DNA from: Prochlorococcus sp. AG-347-L20
Lineage (GTDB): Bacteria; Cyanobacteriota; Cyanobacteriia; PCC-6307; Cyanobiaceae
DNA length: 64,000 nucleotides
NCBI GenBank assembly: GCA_003281225.1
Contig: QCCP01000001.1
Span: forward strand, 186,001-250,000
Direction: 5' to 3'
Shown: piece by piece, positions 55,450 through 63,031 of the stretch
How positions within the stretch are numbered: the first letter of the stretch is position 1
How the letters are laid out: the number at the start of each line of letters is the position of its first letter
The notes under the pieces: generated by a model
Told to the model about the DNA's origin: nothing
What the model saw: only the letters and a program-made list of their open reading frames with translations
The model's database searches: none
Made by a program: the position numbers and the translations under genes

Positions 55450-55614
55450 ATGAATACATTTAGAAATAAACAATTTAAAAATGAATTAGATCCCAAGTAT
55501 GCCTTTTATGATTGTCTTCGTAGTTGCGAAATTAAGAGTAATTCTGAAATGTCTTTAGAAGAATGCGTCGAAAATTGTGAACCTAGATTATTACCAGAGA
55601 ATCTCGATGGCTAA
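55450..55614 (+). CDS. Twin-CX3C miniprotein (54 aa)
   Basis: A 54-residue protein with cysteines at 22, 26, 39 and 43: CLRSC, 12 residues, then CVENC. This is the twin CX3C arrangement known from small helical-hairpin proteins such as the mitochondrial Tim9/Tim10 chaperones, with two disulfides clamping a helical hairpin. Similarity to that family is only in layout. It begins 2 nt behind paralogue 2 of the WLD-LIN-IE family. Confidence 0.65.
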   Translation: MNTFRNKQFKNELDPKYAFYDCLRSCEIKSNSEMSLEECVENCEPRLLPENLDG

Positions 55615-55626
55615 AAATAGGAATTT

Positions 55627-55664
55627 AAACTCTATTCAATACCTATTTTGACCTTATAGAGTTT
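55627..55664 (+). terminator. Possible terminator behind the twin-CX3C gene
   Basis: AAACTCTAT and ATAGAGTTT form a 9-bp stem around a 20-nt loop, with two more T on the right. The loop is long, so this is a weak call. It lies 12 nt after the twin-CX3C stop. Confidence 0.35.
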
Positions 55665-55691
55665 TTATATAGATTTAAGGAGGGTAATCTT

Positions 55692-55850
55692 ATGACCAAC
55701 CTCGCAATTGAGCTACTATTTCTAATTGTAGTTTTAGTGAATTTTGGAGCGATCCTTACCGCTAAAATTTATTCACAATCGGTAAAAGAAATTCAACGTA
55801 AGAGATTATTCTGTAGTGAATCTATAAGTAACCCATATTGTGTTTTTTGA
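55692..55850 (+). CDS. Single-pass membrane microprotein (52 aa)
   Basis: A 52-codon frame with a perfect AGGAGG ribosome binding site 8-13 nt upstream. The N-terminal membrane segment (LAIELLFLIVVLVNFGAIL) is followed by a basic region and a tail with two cysteines (LFCSESISNPYCVF). An 8-bp perfect hairpin (TAGATCTC/GAGATCTA, 55870-55891) follows the stop. Confidence 0.65.
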   Translation: MTNLAIELLFLIVVLVNFGAILTAKIYSQSVKEIQRKRLFCSESISNPYCVF

Positions 55851-55869
55851 TAAATTACTTCTAAACTAA

Positions 55870-55891
55870 TAGATCTCAAACTAGAGATCTA
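55870..55891. other. 8-bp hairpin between convergent small genes
   Basis: TAGATCTC-AAACTA-GAGATCTA lies 19 nt after the stop of the 52-aa gene and 27 nt from the end of the minus-strand 35-aa frame. No T tract is present, so it may protect 3' ends rather than terminate. Confidence 0.45.
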
Positions 55892-55917
55892 ATATTAAAA
55901 GTTAAAGTCTACCAAAA

Positions 55918-56025
55918 CTAAAAATAAGGTGTATATGGTACTTCTGTTTTTAATGAATCTCCATAGTAACTTTCAGCTGACTTTACCAAGATCCAATAAA
56001 TGAAATTTAGAAATGATTTTTCCAT
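55918..56025 (-). CDS. Possible small island protein (35 aa)
   Basis: A 35-codon frame (MEKSFLNFIYWILVKSAESY, then GDSLKTEVPYTPYF) with a short hydrophobic N-terminal half and a polar aromatic end. There is no clear ribosome binding site at normal spacing. It is the only frame of note in the 399-nt stretch from 55851 to 56249. Confidence 0.4.
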   Translation of the reverse strand: MEKSFLNFIYWILVKSAESYYGDSLKTEVPYTPYF

Positions 56026-56249
56026 AGGAATATCTATACCCTTTCCTAATTCAAATCAGAATTTAAAATAAAAACATCGTAGAAAATACTTAATTGAAGA
56101 GATTTAGATTTTCTTAGTTAATTTGTGTTGGTTAGGTTTGTATGAAATGCTACTAAAGCTTGTCTTATCAATTGATTTGGTAATATTGCTTATTGATTCC
56201 TGTAATTTCAAAAGATATATTAAATGGACAATATTAATAAAAGAAATTT

Positions 56250-56366
56250 ATGAGTACTCAAAAAAGTCAAAACCATAAAAGACAAGAGCAAAATAATACA
56301 GAATGGTTAGATGAATTAATCAATAAAATTGAAAATATGAAAAATAAAATATCTAATACTTTTTAA
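56250..56366 (+). CDS. WLD-LIN-IE microprotein, paralogue 3 (38 aa)
   Basis: A 38-codon frame. The polar N terminus (MSTQKSQNHKRQEQ) is followed by the core NTEWLDELINKIENMKNKIS, very close to the core of the 45-aa protein at 47781. The helix places Trp, Leu, Leu, Ile and Ile on one side. The function is unknown. Confidence 0.68.
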   Translation: MSTQKSQNHKRQEQNNTEWLDELINKIENMKNKISNTF

Positions 56367-56424
56367 CTTATTACTTCTTCTATTATTTATTCCGTTATTA
56401 AATTTTTTAAATACTTTTGTAATT

Positions 56425-56441
56425 AAGCCAGCTGGCTTTTT
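56425..56441 (+). terminator. Possible terminator behind paralogue 3
   Basis: AAGCC-AGCT-GGCTT followed by TTT. The stem is short but the most GC-rich element in the gap. It separates the small-gene region from the guanidine cassette. Confidence 0.45.
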
Positions 56442-56573
56442 AATAGAATTATGTATTTTTTTTGCAAATAGTTATTTAACAATGTTTAAATGAGAATCTT
56501 TTAAAGCAAGTTTATGGTTCATTTTTATTTTTATTGACAATATTGAAATAAGTGTAAAAAGAATTTTTAATTT

Positions 56574-57764
56574 GTGACTACAGAATCATCTAAAAATCAA
56601 AACTTTATAAGGAAGCATCCCAGCGAAGGAATGGATGCTTTAGAAAAAGAATCAAAATTACCTCTTAAAGGGTGGGAAAAGGAGGTTGCCCGAGCAAAGG
56701 AATATGGTTTAGAAGGAGCAAAAAGTATTGTTGATAGAAATATATCTACATTTTCAAGAGGAGAATTACCCCATTTTGCAGGTATCAATACTTTCATGAA
56801 AGCTCCATATGTAGAAAATGTAAATGAAGTGGGAAGTTATGATGTTGCGATCGTTGGTGTTCCTCATGATTCTGGAACTACTTATAGACCAGGGACAAGA
56901 TTCGGACCTCAAGGAATTAGAAAAATTTCTGCTCTCTATACTCCTTACAATTACGAAATGGGAGTGGATCTGAGAGAGCAGATATCTATTTGTGATGTAG
57001 GAGATATTTTTACAATTCCAGCTAATAATGAAAAAAGTTTTGACCAAATTTCAAAGGGGGTTGCTCATATTTTTGCTAGTGGTGCATTTCCAATTATTTT
57101 AGGTGGAGATCATTCAATAGGTTTCCCCACCGTTAGAGGAGTTTGTCGCCACTTAGGAGATAAAAAAGTAGGGATCATTCATTTTGATAGACATGTAGAT
57201 ACTCAAGAAACAGATTTAGATGAAAGAATGCATACCTGTCCATGGTTTCATGCAACTAATATGAAAAATGCACCTGCAAAAAATCTTGTTCAATTAGGAA
57301 TTGGAGGTTGGCAAGTACCAAGAGAAGGAGTGAAAATTTGCAGGGAACGAAGTACAAATGTTTTAACAGTTACTGATATCTGTGAAATGGGATTAAAAGA
57401 GGCCGCTGATTTTGCGATTGATAAAGCTACGGATGGAACTGACTGTGTATATATTTCTTTTGATATTGATTGTATTGATGCTGGATTTGTCCCTGGAACT
57501 GGTTGGCCTGAACCTGGGGGTTTATTACCTCGAGAGGCATTAAAACTTTTGGAGTACATTATCAGAAAAGTTAATGTATGCGGAATTGAACTTGTTGAGG
57601 TTTCGCCTCCATATGATGTAAGCGATATGACAGCTCTATTAGCTACTAGAGTTATTTGTGATTCAATTGCACATCTTGTAGTAAGTGGTCAGCTCCCAAG
57701 AAAATCTAAACCAGAATGGATTTCAGAAAAATGCAATATGTCCGTTGATCAAAAATGGAGATAG
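56574..57764 (+). CDS. gdmH: Ureohydrolase, probable Ni-dependent guanidine hydrolase
   Basis: A 396-residue arginase/agmatinase-superfamily enzyme with metal ligands His180 (GGDHS), Asp205, His207 and Asp209 (HFDRHVDTQ), and Asp297 and Asp299 (SFDIDCID). It is longer than ordinary agmatinases and, with the DRHVD form, the ~75-residue N-terminal extension and the GTGWPEPGGLLPREAL block, resembles Sll1077 of Synechocystis, shown to be a Ni-dependent guanidine hydrolase giving urea and ammonia. The HypA/HypB-like genes directly downstream strongly support Ni dependence. The start is GTG. Older annotation calls this speB/agmatinase. Confidence 0.85.
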   Translation: MTTESSKNQNFIRKHPSEGMDALEKESKLPLKGWEKEVARAKEYGLEGAKSIVDRNISTFSRGELPHFAGINTFMKAPYVENVNEVGSYDVAIVGVPHDSGTTYRPGTRFGPQGIRKISALYTPYNYEMGVDLREQISICDVGDIFTIPANNEKSFDQISKGVAHIFASGAFPIILGGDHSIGFPTVRGVCRHLGDKKVGIIHFDRHVDTQETDLDERMHTCPWFHATNMKNAPAKNLVQLGIGGWQVPREGVKICRERSTNVLTVTDICEMGLKEAADFAIDKATDGTDCVYISFDIDCIDAGFVPGTGWPEPGGLLPREALKLLEYIIRKVNVCGIELVEVSPPYDVSDMTALLATRVICDSIAHLVVSGQLPRKSKPEWISEKCNMSVDQKWR

Positions 57765-57770
57765 ATTTTC

Positions 57771-58127
57771 ATGCATGAAGTAGATATGACAAAATGCCTT
57801 ATTCTTTCCGTGGAAGAGTGGGCAGAGAAAAAAAATAAAAAAAAAATAGTTGTTGAAAAGATTAATCTTAAAATTGGGGAATTTACTTGCGTAGAACCAA
57901 TATCATTAATTAATACTTTTAATGCTGCAGTCTTGGGTTCATGGTTAGATTCCTCTGAGATTACAATTGAGACAATACCTTTTGAAGGGAAATGCTCTAA
58001 ATGCAATAGATTATATTTTCCAAAGAAAGAGAATGGATATAAATCTCCATGTTGTAATTTTAATTTAGAGGAAATTATTAGTGGGAGGGAATTAAAAATC
58101 GCATCTATTGATTTTAAAGAAAATTAG
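57771..58127 (+). CDS. HypA-like nickel insertion protein
   Basis: A 118-residue HypA/HybF homologue. It begins MHE, whose His2 and N terminus bind Ni in HypA. The zinc-binding loop holds Cys75 and Cys78 (CSKC) and Cys94 and Cys95 (SPCC instead of the usual CPxC), so the second Cys pair is shifted. No hydrogenase genes are seen; the position between the ureohydrolase and a HypB-like gene fits the GhaA-type role of loading Ni into guanidine hydrolase. It begins 6 nt behind gdmH. Confidence 0.85.
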   Translation: MHEVDMTKCLILSVEEWAEKKNKKKIVVEKINLKIGEFTCVEPISLINTFNAAVLGSWLDSSEITIETIPFEGKCSKCNRLYFPKKENGYKSPCCNFNLEEIISGRELKIASIDFKEN

Positions 58128-58167
58128 AAATTTAGTATCTAGAATAAAAACGTATTTTCAAATATAA

Positions 58168-58851
58168 ATGCATTTACCAATTTCAGACAAAATTGAATTA
58201 AATATTCTTCATCAAAATAGTCATCAAGCAGAGAAAAATAAAGTTAAGTTTAATAATTATAATTTACTTTGCTTGAACATAATGAGCAGTCCAGGTGCAG
58301 GAAAAACGAGATTACTTGAAATAACTTTAGAAGATCTTTCAAAAAAATTTCATAGTGCTGTTTTAGAGGGTGATATGACCACTAATCTTGATGCGGCAAG
58401 ATTAGAAAAATTAAATATTCCAGTAGTACCAATTACAACTGGAAGAGCATGCCATCTCGATGCAAATATGGTTAGTGGAGGTTTGAAATTACTAGAGAAA
58501 AAAATAAATCCTGATTCACTAGATATTTTGTTAGTGGAAAATGTAGGAAATTTAGTGTGTCCTGCAGAATTTGAGATTGGAGAACATTTTAAAGTTGCAC
58601 TTTTAAGTATTACCGAAGGTGAGGATAAACCTTTAAAATATCCAATAATGTTTAGAGAAGCAGATTTAATTTTGATAACTAAAGTTGATTTGTTACCCCA
58701 TTTGAATTTTGATATTAACGAATTAAAATCGAACATAGCTTCGACTAATCATAAGGCAGATGTGATAGAAATTTCTTCGGTAACCAAGTCTGGATTTGAT
58801 TTATGGCAAGATTGGATTAGTAAAAAGATTCTGAAATTTAAAAATATTTAA
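58168..58851 (+). CDS. HypB-like nickel-inserting GTPase
   Basis: A 227-residue SIMIBI-class GTPase. It has the P-loop MSSPGAGKTRLLE (~41-53), EGDMTTNLDAARL, the Ni-site region TGRACHLDANMV, ENVGNLVCPAEF, TEGEDKPLKYPIMF and the base motif TKVDLL. It lacks the N-terminal CxxCGC motif and the His-rich stretch of hydrogenase HypB. Next to gdmH it is best read as the GhaB-type GTPase that drives Ni insertion. Confidence 0.88.
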   Translation: MHLPISDKIELNILHQNSHQAEKNKVKFNNYNLLCLNIMSSPGAGKTRLLEITLEDLSKKFHSAVLEGDMTTNLDAARLEKLNIPVVPITTGRACHLDANMVSGGLKLLEKKINPDSLDILLVENVGNLVCPAEFEIGEHFKVALLSITEGEDKPLKYPIMFREADLILITKVDLLPHLNFDINELKSNIASTNHKADVIEISSVTKSGFDLWQDWISKKILKFKNI

Positions 58852-58881
58852 TATTGATTAAGTAAGAGTAATCTCTTAAAA

Positions 58882-58895
58882 GTATCAGTCATTAC
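58882..58895 (+). promoter_or_regulatory. Perfect NtcA box ahead of the ABC importer
   Basis: GTATCAGTCATTAC is an exact GTA-N8-TAC NtcA site. A TATTGA hexamer 25 nt downstream (58921-58926) could be the -10 element. This would place the transcript start near 58933, only about 17 nt before the ATG at 58950. The first eight bases are identical to the glnB-associated site at 15338. The site makes nitrogen-stress control of the importer likely. Confidence 0.7.
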
Positions 58896-58949
58896 AACTT
58901 TAGATTTGCTTTTTCTTGAGTATTGATAGTACGTAAAATTTTTTCAAAA

Positions 58950-59948
58950 ATGTTTAAAAAATTGAGAGTTTTTGTTGCCTCTTTGCTGGCTCTATTATTA
59001 GCGATTTCATTGAGTACACTATCAAGTCCTGCAGCTCCAAAAGGTGAACCAATCACTTTGGGATACAGTAACTGGGCAGGATGGTGGCCCTGGGCGATAG
59101 CTGTTGATCAAAAAATGTTTGAAAAAAATGGAGTTAATGTTCAGATGAAATGGTTTGATGGATATGTTCAATCCATGGAAACTTTTGCTGCTGGTAAAAT
59201 TGATGGAAATTCGCAGACTCTTAATGATACTATTTCGTTCTTGCCAGGAGAGAATGGAGGGGAAGTAGTTGTTTTAGTTAATGATAATTCTGCAGGAAAT
59301 GACCAAATAATTGCAGATAAATCAATTAAAAGTGTTACTGATTTGAAAGGTAAAACAGTAGCAGTAGAAGAAGGTGTTGTGGATGATTTTTTACTTGTTT
59401 TGGCTCTGAATGATGTTGGATTAACTCGAGATGATGTAATTATTAAAGGACTTCCAACTGATCAGGCTGCAACTGCATTCGCAGCAGGAAAAGTTGATGC
59501 AGTTGGTGCATTCCCTCCATTTACAGGAACTGCAATGAAGAGGCCTGGAGCAAGAGTTATTGCTAGTTCAAAAGATTATCCCGGTGCAATCCCTGATTTA
59601 TTAGCTGTAAGCGGAGATTTGATTTCTGAAAGACCAGATGATGTTCAAAAAATTGTTAAAACATGGTGGGATGTAAGAGAATTCATGGAAAAAAATCCAA
59701 GAAAATCTGAAAAGATCATGGCAAAGCGAGCTGGGATTCCAACACGCGAATACAAACAATATAAAGATGGAACTAGGTTCTTTACTTTGGAAGAAAATTT
59801 AGAAGCTTTTAGTGATGGCTTTGGTATGAAACATATGCCTTATGCAGCAAAACAAATGGCAGACTTTATGGTAAAGGTAGGATTTATTCCTGAAAAACCA
59901 GATATGAGTAAATTATTTGACTCTTCGTTCGTTAAAAACATCAGTTAA
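58950..59948 (+). CDS. ABC importer substrate-binding protein (NrtA/TauA/SsuA type)
   Basis: A 332-residue periplasmic binding protein with a basic start (MFKKLR) and a signal peptide (VFVASLLALLLAISLSTLSS). The mature part LGYSNWAGWWPWAIAVDQ, LNDTISFLPGENGG and KVDAVGAFPPFTGTAM follow the nitrate/taurine/sulfonate family. An in-frame TTG at 58923 is rejected as start because it sits on the predicted -10 element. By context the ligand is guanidine or a guanidino compound; the equivalent Synechocystis genes are next to sll1077. Confidence 0.85.
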   Translation: MFKKLRVFVASLLALLLAISLSTLSSPAAPKGEPITLGYSNWAGWWPWAIAVDQKMFEKNGVNVQMKWFDGYVQSMETFAAGKIDGNSQTLNDTISFLPGENGGEVVVLVNDNSAGNDQIIADKSIKSVTDLKGKTVAVEEGVVDDFLLVLALNDVGLTRDDVIIKGLPTDQAATAFAAGKVDAVGAFPPFTGTAMKRPGARVIASSKDYPGAIPDLLAVSGDLISERPDDVQKIVKTWWDVREFMEKNPRKSEKIMAKRAGIPTREYKQYKDGTRFFTLEENLEAFSDGFGMKHMPYAAKQMADFMVKVGFIPEKPDMSKLFDSSFVKNIS

Positions 59949-59964
59949 TTGATACAAAATTAAA

Positions 59965-60783
59965 ATGGTCAGTTCGAAATTAATCAAGAGGGATAAAAAA
60001 TATTTATCCCTCTTTTCATTTGGTAGTGAACCGAAAAAATTAAATAAAATATTTCTTCAAATAGCCTCACTTTTGCTTCCCCTTTTAATTTGGACATTAG
60101 TTTGTCAATTAAAACTTGTAAGTGAAATGTTTTTACCATCACCGTTAGCGGTCTTTTATTCTCTTTTGGATATGGCTGAAAGTGGAATATTATTTGAAGA
60201 TATTTTTGCAAGTACTGGTAGGGTATTTGCTGGTTTTATAATTGCAACAATTTTTTCAATTCCTTTAGGAATTTTAATGGGTTCTTTCCCTTCTTTTTGT
60301 GCATTATGTGAACCATTAATTGCGATGCTTAGGTATATGCCTGCTGCTGCTTTTTCTCCTTTGCTTATTATTTATTTAGGAATAGAAGAGGCTCCAAAAA
60401 TCGCATTAATTTTCATTGGTACTGTTTACTTTAATGTTCTGATGGTTATGGATTCAGTAAAATTTGTACCCAAAGAACTCATTGAAACAACGCTTACTTT
60501 AGGAGGTAATACACAAGATTTATTGATCAGAGTAATAGCCAGATATTCATTGCCAAGTATTATTGATACTTTAAGAATTAATATCGCAACTTCATGGAAT
60601 TTAGTAATTGTTGCAGAGTTAATTGCAGCAGAAGTTGGTTTAGGTAAAAGGATTCAATTGGCTCAAAGATTTTTTCGCACAGATCAAATATTTGCAGAAT
60701 TAATAGTTCTTGGATTAATAGGATTTGCTTTGGATATGAGTTTTAGATTGCTACTTAGACGTACATGTAAATGGGCTGTTTAA
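59965..60783 (+). CDS. ABC importer permease (SsuC/TauC type)
   Basis: A 272-residue inner-membrane protein with about six membrane segments and the EAA-type cytoplasmic loop ELIETTLTLGGNTQDLLIRV before the final segments. It begins 16 nt behind the binding-protein gene, and its stop codon abuts the start of the ATPase gene. Confidence 0.92.
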   Translation: MVSSKLIKRDKKYLSLFSFGSEPKKLNKIFLQIASLLLPLLIWTLVCQLKLVSEMFLPSPLAVFYSLLDMAESGILFEDIFASTGRVFAGFIIATIFSIPLGILMGSFPSFCALCEPLIAMLRYMPAAAFSPLLIIYLGIEEAPKIALIFIGTVYFNVLMVMDSVKFVPKELIETTLTLGGNTQDLLIRVIARYSLPSIIDTLRINIATSWNLVIVAELIAAEVGLGKRIQLAQRFFRTDQIFAELIVLGLIGFALDMSFRLLLRRTCKWAV

Positions 60784-61545
60784 ATGAAATTAGATGTTAA
60801 TAATATTTCAAAATATTTTGGGGAAGGTTCAAATAGAAAAAAGGCAATTGAGGGAATAAGCTTTTCAATAAGTTCTGGCGAATTTAAAACTCTTGTTGGG
60901 AGCTCTGGATCAGGTAAAAGTACTATATTGAGGATTATTGCTGGGCTTGAGAGTCCATCTAAAGGGAATGTAAAAGTAGATGGAAAAATAGTTAGTGGAC
61001 CGGGATTGGATAGAGGAATGGTTTTTCAGAAATATAGTCTTTTCCCTTGGCTCACAGCATCTGAGAATATTGCATTTGGAATGAATTTAAATTCTTATAA
61101 GTTGAAAGAAATAAAATATAGGACATCTTATTTATTAGAAGTAGTAGGTCTTCAGGATTCGGGTAATAAGTATCCAAAAGAATTATCTGGTGGAATGCAA
61201 CAAAGGATTGCAATCGCAAGAGCTCTAGCGACTAACCCTAAAATTCTACTTTTAGATGAACCTTTTGGAGCCTTGGACTTACAGATAAGAGAATCTATGC
61301 AGAAATTTCTCTATGAATTATGGAAAAAAACTTCACTGACAGTTTTACTTATAACCCATGATATTGAAGAAGCATTAGCTCTCTCTCAGCAAATATGTAT
61401 TTTGTCGCCAAATCCTGGAAGAATCATAAAAGAAGTTAAGGTAGATCTACAAAAAGGAGATTTAGATAAATTGAAACTTGATGCGGATTTTGCAAAATTA
61501 AGATATGAGTTATCTGATTTTTTAAGAGGCCTCCAAAAAAAATAA
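60784..61545 (+). CDS. ABC importer ATP-binding protein (SsuB/TauB type)
   Basis: A 253-residue ABC ATPase with Walker A GSSGSGKST, the Q-loop region VFQKYSLFPWL, the signature LSGGMQQRIAIARAL, Walker B ILLLDEPFGALD and the switch His in LLITHDIEEAL. It follows the permease without a gap and is followed 3 nt later by the Rieske gene. Confidence 0.95.
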   Translation: MKLDVNNISKYFGEGSNRKKAIEGISFSISSGEFKTLVGSSGSGKSTILRIIAGLESPSKGNVKVDGKIVSGPGLDRGMVFQKYSLFPWLTASENIAFGMNLNSYKLKEIKYRTSYLLEVVGLQDSGNKYPKELSGGMQQRIAIARALATNPKILLLDEPFGALDLQIRESMQKFLYELWKKTSLTVLLITHDIEEALALSQQICILSPNPGRIIKEVKVDLQKGDLDKLKLDADFAKLRYELSDFLRGLQKK

Positions 61546-61548
61546 ATA

Positions 61549-62571
61549 ATGTCAACTAGTTTTTTGCCTACTTGGCTTTATAAAGACCAAAAAATTTTTG
61601 AACTTGAATTAGATAACTATTCAAAAAATTATTGGCACCCATTGATTTTCATAGGAGAAATCAAACCTGGCGAAATATTGGAAAAAAAATTCTTTAATCA
61701 ATCATTATTTATCTCGCGTTCAGAAAATAATTTAATAACTGTTTTTAAAAATAGATGCCCTCATCGTGGGTCAAAATTGTGTTTGCCAAAAACAAAATTT
61801 AATCCTTCTAATAATATTTTTTGTCCCTACCATGGCTGGACTTTTGATAGTTTTGGTAAACTTAAAACCTTGCCATTAAAGCACAATTTTGAAACAAAAA
61901 TAGAAACAAAGGATTATTTTTTAGAAAAAGTTAACTCTTTAATAAATGGACCTTTAATTTGGATTAATTTCAGCAAAAAACCAATATCTATAGATGATCA
62001 AATTGAGCTTGTTGGGAGAAAATGTAATGATGAATGGGATATGAATTACAGTATTTTTTCTGAATTTTCTGATACCTTAAATTGCAATTGGAAAATTGCC
62101 CATGACAATACACTGGACGATTATCATGTAGCAATAGCTCATAAAGATACCCTACATAAAGAACAAGGTCCAATTAAAAACTACAGGTATTTCTTCAGTG
62201 AATTTTGTAATGTACTTGTTACCCCTCTTAGTAGTGAAGGAAATCTATATACCTTTGGATTACTCCCATGGACCCATCTAATAATCTGGCCTGGTAAAGG
62301 GATTGTTTTAATAAATTATCTTCCTAAAAATATTGGTCAGTGTATTATTGAAATTAAATTAGCCTCTGCTTCTTTATGTAAAAATGATTTAGAAAATTGG
62401 AAAAAAAGTATATTAGAATTTCTTGGAGAGGATAAAGTTATTGTCGAATCAGTTCATAAGTCTTATCTCGAAAATTTTAAACTTGGTCCGCCTAATAGAC
62501 TTGAACAAAGGATTATACACTGGCAAAATATTTATAAAGATTTTCTAAATGCATCAGGCATTTCTTTCTAA
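61549..62571 (+). CDS. Rieske non-heme iron oxygenase
   Basis: A 340-residue alpha-subunit-type oxygenase. The Rieske [2Fe-2S] ligands are Cys70 and His72 (RCPHRG) and Cys92 and His95 (CPYHGW). The mononuclear iron site is NTLDDYHVAIAH with His193 and His198; the third ligand Asp is expected in the C-terminal part. It starts 3 nt behind the importer ATPase, so it is almost certainly co-expressed. A role in oxidising an imported guanidino or N-alkyl compound is inference. No reductase gene is adjacent, so a ferredoxin from elsewhere must supply electrons. Confidence 0.85.
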   Translation: MSTSFLPTWLYKDQKIFELELDNYSKNYWHPLIFIGEIKPGEILEKKFFNQSLFISRSENNLITVFKNRCPHRGSKLCLPKTKFNPSNNIFCPYHGWTFDSFGKLKTLPLKHNFETKIETKDYFLEKVNSLINGPLIWINFSKKPISIDDQIELVGRKCNDEWDMNYSIFSEFSDTLNCNWKIAHDNTLDDYHVAIAHKDTLHKEQGPIKNYRYFFSEFCNVLVTPLSSEGNLYTFGLLPWTHLIIWPGKGIVLINYLPKNIGQCIIEIKLASASLCKNDLENWKKSILEFLGEDKVIVESVHKSYLENFKLGPPNRLEQRIIHWQNIYKDFLNASGISF

Positions 62572-62685
62572 AATAATTTCTATTTAGTTCACAAATATTA
62601 TTAATTAAATTCTTAATTTGGTAGGGATTTGACTACATATTTAATATACTTTATTGATAATGTAGTTAAGTACAAAAAGTTAATT

Positions 62686-63003
62686 ATGAAAAATTTTATA
62701 CTAATAATAGTCTCTTTATCTTTCTTATCTTCTTGCAGTAATGACAAAGATTTTTTTCTCACTGAGGGGAACGCTTTGTTAAGTTGCGGAGGTAAATCTC
62801 GTATCATCGAAAATGATAAAGAAGAGATAATTAATACTGAAGTCAAGGATTTAAGAGATGGAATTGGTAAATACGTTGAATTTACAGTTGTTGAGACTGA
62901 TAAAAAAGGAGGCAAATATAGGATTATTAATTGTTTCCCAAGTGAAGAACCACAAGATTCAATAATAAAAACTGTTAAAACAAATTATAAATTAAGTAAT
63001 TAA
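62686..63003 (+). CDS. Small lipoprotein
   Basis: A 105-residue protein with a lipoprotein signal: MKNFILIIVSLSFLSSC, with the lipobox Cys at residue 17. The mature part is polar with a likely small beta-rich fold (GKYVEFTVVETDKKGGKYRI) and two further cysteines. An earlier in-frame TTG (62629) would add a non-signal stretch and is rejected. The function is unknown. Confidence 0.7.
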   Translation: MKNFILIIVSLSFLSSCSNDKDFFLTEGNALLSCGGKSRIIENDKEEIINTEVKDLRDGIGKYVEFTVVETDKKGGKYRIINCFPSEEPQDSIIKTVKTNYKLSN

Positions 63004-63031
63004 AAGTTATTTAAAAATAATTAGCTTACCT

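Noticed and set aside
56574-57764. Agmatinase (speB) as the function of the ureohydrolase
   Set aside because: The adjacent HypA/HypB-like genes, the long N terminus and the DRHVD form match guanidine hydrolase better. Agmatinase remains the fallback.
57771-58851. Hydrogenase maturation genes hypA/hypB
   Set aside because: No hydrogenase or other hyp gene is in the window, and the genes sit inside the ureohydrolase-importer block.
58923-58949. Longer N terminus of the importer binding protein from TTG
   Set aside because: The TTG overlaps the predicted -10 element of the NtcA promoter, and the ATG at 58950 gives a normal signal peptide.
62629-62685. Longer N terminus of the lipoprotein from TTG
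   Set aside because: It would place 19 extra residues before a classical lipoprotein signal. The ATG at 62686 fits the lipobox distance.
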